This document shows positions 8,501-17,000 of a stretch of DNA of 21,625 nucleotides, piece after piece. Location: the IMG/VR virus record IMGVR_UViG_3300031774_000184, positions 1 through 21,625 of that record. One strand, 5' to 3'. This DNA comes from a virus. Every line of letters starts with the position of its first letter. The first letter of the stretch is position 1. Below the pieces are notes generated by a model. It saw only the letters and a program-made list of their open reading frames with translations, did no database searches and was not told the origin of the DNA. The position numbers and the translations under genes were made by a program.

Positions 8501-10294
8501 AGTCAAATTGCAGGTCTTGTAGACGCTCAAATGGAAGCCGTAAGACTAGAAAGACCCGGAGCTACAGGCAACGAAAGTGCTACTAAGGGAGAAGAACTAG
8601 CTGCTTTTCAAGTTCTTGCAGAAGTACGAAAAGCTTCTATAGATAACGAATATAATCTTAAAGTTGAAATGATTCAATTAGAGTATGAATTGTTAAAAGC
8701 AAAGCAAGAATTGTTCCAAGCTGAAGTACAAATAAAAGCAGACGAAGGAAAAATAAGCAAAACAGCAGCTGCAAATGCTATAGAAGCCTCTAAGAAAACT
8801 GTTACTCATGCAGAAAAAATAGCAAAACTGTCAAAGCAAAACGCAGAAAGACAAAAACGACTAGACCAATTAACTCTTGCTAATGAAGGTAAGAAAATAG
8901 CACTACAAGCCGCAGAAGAAAGACGTCAAGTAGGACAAGATGCAGGATCTCCAGCAGAGGCGGCAGGTTTAATTGCACAATACGATAGAGATGTAGCTGC
9001 TGCAAGAGATGCTGCTATAAAAGCACAAATAACTGAAAAAGACGCGATTATAAAAGCTTTTGCAACAGAAAACAGCGTAATGATAAGCGACGGAGTTTAT
9101 CAATTCACAAAAGGGCAGTTTGAGCAACTTCATGAGCAAATAAAATCAGCATTAGGTGAAAGCATGGCTAATGCTTCTGGAACTCCAGGAGCAGGAGGAA
9201 CGACAGATGTAGCTACAGGCAGTGGCGCGGGGACTGGTGTAGGAGGAGACGGTACAGGGGACGTAGATCCTTTAGTACAAATGAAAGATAGATTAGCCAC
9301 TACTAAATCAGTTCTTGGACCTATGATAGATAAATTTAAAGAAATGGGCCCTGAAGGGGAAGTAGTCGCAGCCGTAACGGGAGGCGCTATAGCTATAAAT
9401 GAGGCATTTGTTACTATGTCTGAAAATGTAGCAAAGGGTGCAAATAAAACAGCCGCGGGATTAGAAATGGCCAGTGCTGTTATGGGTCAGGTTCAAAATA
9501 TCATGGCAGCGGCTTCTAAGTCAAAAATTGCAGGAATAGATAAAGAGATAGCAGCAGAGAAGAAAAAAGACGGCAAGTCAAAAGAAAGCTTAGCAAGAAT
9601 TGCAGCTCTTGAAAAGAAGAAAGAAAAAGAAAAGAAGAAAGCGTTTGAAATGAATAAGAAAATGCAAATGGCTACTATTATTATTGATACTGCTGCTGCC
9701 GCAATGAAAGTTGTGGGACAAACAGGAATCTTTGGGCTATCAATGGTACCTATGGTTATAGCAATGGGAGCTGCGCAATTAGCAATGGTTGCTAGTCAAA
9801 GCTATCAAGGCGGAGGGGGCGGTATGGGAGCTGGAGGTTCAAGTGCTCCTTCTAAAGTTACCATGGGGTCTCGACAAAATAAAGTAGACCTTGCTACAGG
9901 ACCAAGTAGGGCCTCCGGAGAACTCTCATATATGAGAGGAGAGCGAGGACAAGGAAGTTCTGCGTCTAGCTTTACTCCGGCTTTTGGAGGCATAAAATAT
10001 AGAGCAGCAGGTGGAGCTGCTTATATGATAGGTGAACAAGGCCCAGAGGTATTTGTACCAGAAGTTCCTGGTCGTATAATGCCTAATGATGAAGTTAGAC
10101 AAGGAGCTGGAGGAGCTCCTATCAATGCAACTTTTAATATTAGTGCGATTGATGCTTCTAATATGGAAGAAACTTTAACCGCTCAAAGAGGAAATATTAT
10201 TGGTATGATAAGAGAAGCAGCGAACAGCTCAGGAGAAAGCTTTTTAGAGAGCGTGGACACTCTAGCTCTTGGCGAAGATAGGAATACTTACTAA
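5564..10294 (+). CDS. Tail tape measure protein
   Basis: At 1576 residues this is the tape measure, which fills the tube lumen, sets tail length and is ejected during infection. The start ATG lies within the upstream stop region and has AGAGAGGA at 5555-5562. Regions seen: a Gly/Ser/Lys-rich N-terminus; a conserved-looking segment with LVGAYATLAANLFAASAAF and ISADQSLRAM, typical of tape measures; hydrophobic stretches near residues 290-316 and 474-513; long Ala/Glu/Lys/Gln-rich coiled-coil regions (about 580-700 and 830-1180); a Gly-rich linker near 1205-1235; a third hydrophobic stretch near 1366-1414; and a C-terminal AAGGAAYMIGEQGPEVFVPE, the G-E-x-G-P-E-V-x-V-P motif common to tape measure C-termini, recognised by tail assembly partners. 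The hydrophobic stretches may reach the host membrane. I see no lysozyme or peptidase motif. By the usual rule of about 0.15 nm per residue the tail would be roughly 235 nm long. Confidence 0.92.
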   Translation: MASNVIFTVEGKGKNLKKTSKEVNDLGRGAERAGKGLDSASKAQDKYHRGAKGVAGVSSNSTKNFSKMQQGIGSGSSGLVGAYATLAANLFAASAAFNALQKAAQLEGVVKALNDVGAAAGRNLTAASDRLREVSGMAISADQSLRAMSLGVSSGFSTEQMEGLTKVARGASVALGRDLGDALDRLTRGTAKLEPEILDELGIMVRLDDATAEYAATIGKSVNDLSQYERRQAFLNATLEQGTKKFGELAETIDVNPYDRLAATLGDTAKQFLTLINDGVEPFVSILAENQGVLIGTIVMFASTIAKQLLPAMTTLGAKTVEQSKSDAKASADKLKHLNVSKGMPKAYIEAARAMSKGTITQEQYDKALRSTSLSISRHRVGLQNMTLSNFAATKSYVKKILVMQQVKRAREQLIRTAMMHATVVAKENAGNAIQMIGQGNLIRGFAALGRSIALFTSQTMGATAGGNLLTRTMGLMRIGAFALGTAMRAVGSAFMAMLGPIGLVISVGMMLYDAFKDKFVQSKPVKEETDKIVKELEYIETVGRKFADNMDKSGAGSADNVVAGYKALGGVLQELQSNLNRVQRAHVQTKSTAVDAANAEIAEQQRLKAEAEKNLKSRARFVRNKAAQDVAAAEDAINKQKNLIKKAEAEMKSLAPEQLLRVIDETNSKLLQTGAFGKFSEVGVKAIADVRAEVEAEGGSIEEVNKRLEEAIRPIMNMAGAFETANDAASQFRKEQTKLATKDTTPFDGVIDGAKGMLKALRTVDESIDNLSKGATDGQKDKLEAERKTLLAEINKQMGSEFLTGSDSLEAYVDKLLEARKTLLESKGLIKNLQKEQKDLNNLDRSSTTLGTLNAVLAKEKELRTTKLEAAKATIALNELSLGVAQEELVAQAEKNLENAKGATEKLAAQNELDRLQEKSDQARLSNLDAQAEKDRLLFEQKVANATKEFRLAQRQAEVSIQENKRAQELLALTKERTSQIAGLVDAQMEAVRLERPGATGNESATKGEELAAFQVLAEVRKASIDNEYNLKVEMIQLEYELLKAKQELFQAEVQIKADEGKISKTAAANAIEASKKTVTHAEKIAKLSKQNAERQKRLDQLTLANEGKKIALQAAEERRQVGQDAGSPAEAAGLIAQYDRDVAAARDAAIKAQITEKDAIIKAFATENSVMISDGVYQFTKGQFEQLHEQIKSALGESMANASGTPGAGGTTDVATGSGAGTGVGGDGTGDVDPLVQMKDRLATTKSVLGPMIDKFKEMGPEGEVVAAVTGGAIAINEAFVTMSENVAKGANKTAAGLEMASAVMGQVQNIMAAASKSKIAGIDKEIAAEKKKDGKSKESLARIAALEKKKEKEKKKAFEMNKKMQMATIIIDTAAAAMKVVGQTGIFGLSMVPMVIAMGAAQLAMVASQSYQGGGGGMGAGGSSAPSKVTMGSRQNKVDLATGPSRASGELSYMRGERGQGSSASSFTPAFGGIKYRAAGGAAYMIGEQGPEVFVPEVPGRIMPNDEVRQGAGGAPINATFNISAIDASNMEETLTAQRGNIIGMIREAANSSGESFLESVDTLALGEDRNTY

Positions 10295-11034
10295 TGGCAC
10301 AATTTACAGCATTTCAAAATATACTTCCAGATCCCAATAACCGTATTTCATATTCGGGAAGTGCGTCTTCGTCAGATACAGGAGCAAGTCTTGGACCGGG
10401 TTGGGCTTCTACACAGCTAACTTCTAAGCAGCCTGTTATGCAAAATCGTACAAATAGTGGTAGAGTAATTTCTCGAGCTATTGCTGGGCATACTTGGGAA
10501 ATAAGTATAAATTATAACGAGCTTACAAAAGCAGAGTTTACTCCAATTTATGCTTTTCTCATACAAAAAGTAGGGAAACTAAATCCTTTCTTTGTTGCTC
10601 TGCCTCAGTATCAAGTAGCTCAAGATTCTACTTTTGCATCAGCTATGGCAGGCGGAACTGCTATAACGACAGCAGAAGTAGCTCCTGCAGGTAGAAACTA
10701 TTTTTTATCTGCTTATACTGGAAACGGAAGTCCTCGTCCCGGAGATATATTTACGATTACAGATACTGATAATACTATTCATACAAAATTATATATGGTG
10801 ACTCGTACAGAAACAAACGCAGACTATAATTCAAATGTAGGCTCTCAGCCTAGTACAGGACAAAGAAGAATACACTTTACTCCTTCTTTAACCTATTCTA
10901 CTTCAAATGGCTCTGCCTTGGATTTTACCAGCCCTTTGATTAGGGTTGTAAATTCGGCTGATACAAACAACTATAATTTAAAACCTAGTGGTCTTTATTC
11001 TTTTAATTTAAAACTAACAGAAGCAGGAGCTTAG
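10294..11034 (+). CDS. Distal/minor tail protein (Dit- or gpM-like)
   Basis: The 246-residue product follows the tape measure with a one-base TAATG overlap and is beta-rich. It carries patterns common to proteins in this place: S-G-R-V-I-S-R-A-I-A-G-H-T-W-E-I-S-I-N-Y, then a segment with F-T-P-I-Y-A-F-L and F-F-V-A-L-P-Q-Y, then strands ending R-P-G-D-I-F-T-I and Y-M-V-T-R. The fold is likely a beta-sandwich ring protein joining the tube end to the tip complex, the job of lambda gpM or of Dit proteins. It precedes the tip protein by one base. No enzymatic motif is seen. The assignment to the tube-tip joint rests on position and general pattern. Confidence 0.6.
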   Translation: MAQFTAFQNILPDPNNRISYSGSASSSDTGASLGPGWASTQLTSKQPVMQNRTNSGRVISRAIAGHTWEISINYNELTKAEFTPIYAFLIQKVGKLNPFFVALPQYQVAQDSTFASAMAGGTAITTAEVAPAGRNYFLSAYTGNGSPRPGDIFTITDTDNTIHTKLYMVTRTETNADYNSNVGSQPSTGQRRIHFTPSLTYSTSNGSALDFTSPLIRVVNSADTNNYNLKPSGLYSFNLKLTEAGA

Positions 11035-11035
11035 A

Positions 11036-14000
11036 ATGTCTCGATTAAATAATACAAATGGTGCTTTATTATCGGCGTTAAACAATAACACGCCGTTTAT
11101 CTATGCTCATCTAGTAAAATTTGAGCGACCTACTGTTGAAGCTAATACAAATATACCTATAGTTAAAGGAACAAACGGAAATAAGTTTGCATACATAACT
11201 GATGCTGGTTATGATATTACTTGGGACGACGGTTCTACTTACTTGAACTCAAGTGATGCTGTTGTTGCGAATGGTAATAGAACTTATACTGCTAATAAAC
11301 TTTTAAAAACGGGATCGGTAACAGAGTCTACTCGAGTAAAAGTAGACGGACTAAATATAGAGGTAGATGCTACTGCAATAGATACAGAAGTTACAAGTAC
11401 TTTTACTGTAACTTCTACAGAAATACAAGGATTAAAAGGCGTAGACTTAGCCGCAGCAGGTTTTAAAGTTGGAGACAAAATACGTTTCACCGATAACGCT
11501 TCTTCGGAATTAACTATTACAGGATTTAAAGGAGATGGTCAAGGGGGTATTCCTGGCAATTTAAATGCTAGAATGACTTATACTGTATTGTCGGGCAGTC
11601 AAAGTGCTTTTTCTAGTACGGAAAAAACTCTTACATTAGTAAGTGAAGAAGTAAAATTTTTAACTAATTCAACGCTAGATACTTCTTTTGTAAACAGACA
11701 AGTCATAGTATATAAAGCTTTTTTCTACGCAGACAACCCTCATACCCTAATTGGAGACCCAATTAAACTATTTGAAGGAATCATTACTGGAGGTAGTTAT
11801 AAGCAATCAGAGAAGAAAGCTTCTGTTAGCTGGCAATTAAAAAGTCATTGGGGTGACTTCGAACAAACTAGAGGAAGAATTACTTCTGCTGACTTTCATC
11901 AAGCATTAGACCAAAATGAAAACCCTCAAAAAGACTCTACTCTAAAGAAAGCTTATGCAGAAGATTACGGGTTTGCTCATTCAGAAATGGCTTTAAATGT
12001 TATTGCTCAATATCAAGATATTGAAATGCAATTAAAAGAAAAAAAGAAAAAGAAGTGGTATGGAGCTACAAAATACAAGTATAAAGAAATAGAAGTAGAA
12101 GTAACAAGAGAAACTGATCTTCGATTTGATCTTCAAGCACGCAGAATTCCTTTAATATATGGTGTTGTAAGAACAAAGCCTGTTCCTGTGTTTGCAGATA
12201 TAGGAGCAAGCTCAGATACTAACAATCAGGTATTTACTGCCCATGTTCTTTCTGAAGGGCCTATTCAATCTATAATGAATATTTATGTAGATGATATGCC
12301 TTTAGTATGTATTGACGAAGCAGATGCTACTGCTCGCTCCACAGGAAGTGATGCGGTAGATATAAAGTGCGTTGGAAGAACAGATTCAGGTGAAGTTTTA
12401 GGAGGTGCAGCAGCTTCCACTGCTAGTGAGCTTACTTATGACGTTACAGAGGATTTCGCCTCTGTTGGTAGTGAAAATCCAGCTGCTGGAGGTTTATTTA
12501 CTAGGGCGATATCTAAAGCACGGGCCGCCGTGCTTGCTTATGCTTTTGCCAATCCTTCTACTAGTTCTTTTCAATCTTCTAGTAAGGGGATCTTTCATGA
12601 AAGAAATATAAAGTTTACTGATCCCGAAGATTGGTATCTAGAGTTTCATGGCGGCTATGAAGACCAAGCAGCTTCCTCTATGATAAGCACTCAAGCAAAT
12701 ACATCAGGTAAAAAATTCAGAATACAAGAAGACTATTGGACTCCTGCTGCAGGCTCTGGAATAGAATACTGGGGACCTCAACACCAATTATTAGACACTG
12801 CATACGCAGCTATAAAGTTTGAGCTATCCCCCGATCAAACTCAATTGCCTAGTTTAGAATATGTTGTAAAAGGTAAAATGATTGAATGTTACAACTATGA
12901 TGGAAGCTACGAACATAACAGCTTAGTTACTTACAACTCAGAAGATATTACAAATTTTACAGAGGGAGATACTGTAACAATCAAAACTCGACGAGGGTTT
13001 ACAGCTTCTTCTGATGCAGGAGGAGCTACCTATTCTGCTAATGATACTATTGCAGCTTCTAAAACTATTTTAGAACTTTTCTACTTTGTGGATGGAAAAG
13101 GAGAAACTCATTGGAGAATGAGATGGGACTTAACAGGGCAACAGCAAGATATACTAAATGAAGCAAAAGATTTTTATGTAGTAAAAGGCAGTGATACTTG
13201 GAGTATGATAACGTATGATGGAACTGCAACTATAGATACAAATATAACTATAGCAGAGGTTTTAACTACAACTATTTCTTCTCCTACTTCATCAGGGAAT
13301 GCAAACTATGCAGCTACAAGAAGCAACCAGTCTTCGTCTTTTGATGCGAGTATAAACAATGAAGCTATGTTCAGATTTTTAGAAATACATGAATCAGAAG
13401 GCGCAGGTTACTCTGATAGATATTACTACAGCCAAGCTTTGAACGGTTCTTTAGGTAACAATACTTTAACTTTTTCAACTATTAACAGTCAAAAAGCGGC
13501 TACCATGACTAAGGTAGATATTACAAATAAGTTAAAACTATCTAGCAATGCTAGTTCTACAGATGACTTCTATAATGGAATGAATATAGTAGTGACTAAA
13601 GTTACTTCAAATGGTGATAGAGAAAAAGTAGTTAAAAAGATTGAAGATTATGATGGCAGTACTCGGGTAGCTACGTTAACACAAGAGTTTTTAGAATTCA
13701 GACCTTCTGTAGGCGATAAGGTAGAAATTAAGTTTACAAAGGATGTGGTCTCTAGCGCAGCAGGAAATGATGTTCGTCCTAGTACTAATTTCGCAATGAT
13801 ACTACTTGATTATATATCAAGTAAAACTTATGGTCCTGGAATTGACTTAGATACTAAAATTGATTTAGACACTTTTAGACTAGCAGCACAAATGTGTGAT
13901 ACTCAGTCTGATGTTACTGTAAAATTTGCAAGTAGTGTATCTTTAACTGAGGGCGATGTTTATAGATACTTTGAAAATAGTCTTGAGAAGTGGAGAGGAA

Positions 14001-17000
14001 CCGTAAAAAGTACCGCAAGTGGAACTTCTCATGTATTTACTAACTGTTTTGGTAAGCTAACTAATAAATTCAATAACTGGAAGTATAGAAACTTAGGGGA
14101 CTTAGTATACACAAGTAACGGCACAGATTTGTATAAGGTTACTACTGGTGGTACTCAATCTTCTATATCTACTAATGCAAGTACTGAGGGAGCTCCTGTA
14201 TTACGAAAGGTAAGTGGTTCAGGTCCTTCCACTGCTACTATGGTAGGAAATGGTACGGGCAATCCTGTTACTGCGTATTCTTTATATGACGCAGACGACG
14301 TAAAGTTTTGGAAATACCTAGGCTGGGAAGAACCTCGCCAGAAGTATGCTACACGTCACCAAGGTAATATAAAGCTTGATACGAATCAAACTGTATTTCA
14401 AATAATTCAAGGACTACTAGAACACTTTAATGGGCAACTTGCTTTTGTAGATGGAAAGTACAGACTAACAGTTGAGTCTACAAGAACGGCTGATGAGTTA
14501 GATTCTGTATTTACGGATAACATAGGAGGTAACTCTCCTACTGTTGCTAATCTTGATATAAGAGCTAGATATATTACAGCAGAAGATATTATTGGAAATA
14601 TATCTATAAAGGATGCAGGGCTTTCGAAGGCTTTTAACTCTTTATCTGCTTCTATTGCAGACCCACAATTGAATTTTGATAGTAGGTCTGTTTCTTTCTT
14701 TAACTCTGAGTACCTAAAAGCAGATAGGGGTGTTGTACGATCCACTAATTTTACAGCAGGAGGAATTACAAATTACTTTAATGCTCGTATGCTTGTAAAA
14801 CAGACATTAGATAAATCAAGATTTAATCGACAAATCTCTTTTACAATGAGGCCCGTAGGAATATCTATACTTCCAGGAGAGCTTATTCGAATTGAATACG
14901 ATCGTTTTGGTTGGAACTCTACTGCACCTAAATTATTTAGAGTAGAAACTGTAAGTCTAAAAGAAGATTGTTTAATTGGAATAACAGCAGAAGAATACGA
15001 TGATAGTGTATATCTTATTGATCCACCAAAGACAAGCGCATTCTTTATTGATACAAAACAAGCTGCAGTGGCAAGAGTTCCTACTGCTCCTTCAAATGTT
15101 ACTGTATCTTCAAGTGGGCCTGCTGGAGCAAATGTTGTCTCTTGGACAGCTTCTGCAGGTTTGGGGCCTGGCGGAAAGTACGAAGTTTGGAGAGCTACAA
15201 ATAAATCAGGTAATCCTTCTACTTCTGTAGTAAGCCACGCAACTCAGTTAGATTTTGAACCTGTTACTAATACTTATACGGATATTGGATTTACCAATAC
15301 CTCAAACGTTACTTACTACTATTGGGTTCGTGCTTACAATGAAATGGTCCAACAAACAACTTCTGGAACAGATCAAAGACGTAAAAAATATTATAGTGCG
15401 TTTAATGCTAACTCAAACTATGGGGATGCAACTGATGCTGCCCAAGTAGGTAGAGCTGTAGCAGACGGTATTAGTCCTATAAGTGTTGACATAAAAAGCT
15501 CTGCCGTATTGGTTCAGTGTGACTCTGCAGGTGCAGTAATTTTATCTGGTGGCCAGATACCTGATTCAGGAAATGAGTTTAGAGTTTTTGAAGGTACGAC
15601 CCAACTACAGTTTGACGGAGCTGGAACTAGCAATGGAACTTTTAATATTACAGTTAGTGCCACTAATGTTAATAATGGCACTATAGTAGACTCAGGAGCC
15701 CATGCAACAGTAAATCCTGCCACAGGAATGACAGCAGATATAGGTACTTTAGTATTTACTATCTCTGGTAAAACAAGTACAGGAACAGCATTTACTGCAA
15801 CACGTACACAAGGATTTACAAAAGCAATTCCAGGAGAGACGGGAGTGGGAGTTGAACTTGCTCCAAGTAAGTATGTAATAAACTATACAAAAGCCAATTC
15901 AGAAAGCGATACTATAACTCTTACTGCAACTCCTAGAAACATGAGTAATCTTACTCCTCACTATCAATTTACTGTGGGAGGCTCTAACATAGTTCAAAGT
16001 TATTCTACTACTGCCACTCATACTCTTGCAGACAACTTAGAGCCTGCTTCAGGAGCTTCTACTTTAATTTCTGTATCTGTAAAAGATGGAGGAACTGGAG
16101 ATGTACTAGCAGCAGACTCTGTTTCAATATACGGTGTTAAGGATGGAGAAGATGCTCAAATAGGTTTCTTAACAAATACAAGCGAGGCAATACCTTCAGA
16201 AAATGATGGCACACTTCAAAGTGGAGCATTAAATAATGCTGGAGGAACTTTCAAAGTATTTGTCGGAGGAACAGAAAGAACCACTCATTCAGACGTAACT
16301 TTTGCAGCTTCAAATGCAACAGGAATGGCTTCGGCTATAAACTCAAATACAGGGGTTTATACTGTATCTGCTTTAAACTCAGATCAAGCTAGTGTCCAAT
16401 TTACGGCTACAATAGCTGCAGGATCTTCTTTGCTTGGGGGAACGGGAGCGTCTGCGGTAACTATTGGTCCTCTTACTTACAGTATGGCAAAAGCAAAGAA
16501 AGGGGCACAAGGTAATTCAATTACAGGAGCAACAGGGCCAAGAACTACTACTGCACGACTTTTTTACAGTGTAGCAGCTGCAAGTGCTCCAACTGCTCCT
16601 ACAAGTTCTAATACAAATACGTTTGTATTTAATACAGCAGTTTTTTCAAATAGAGCAAGTAATTGGCAACATAACCCTCCTACTTTTGCAGGATCAAATC
16701 AAAATAAATATTGGTATATACCGTTTACTGTTACAGAAGCAAGCTTTGGCGGAACACAGTCTATAACATTTGGAAGCGTAACTCAGGCTATAGGATTTAC
16801 AGGTCTTGTAACTTTCTCAAATGGCGACACATTTGGAGATGGTACAAATGCTATGAGTTTTGGTGCTAGTGGTACGACATCAATAAATGGTGGTAATATT
16901 ACTACTGGTGTTGTAAACTTAGGTACTTCAAACGGTATGGCAATTCGTCAAGGAAAAACTGGATACCCGGATGCTAGTACTACAGGTTTTTGGTTAGGAA

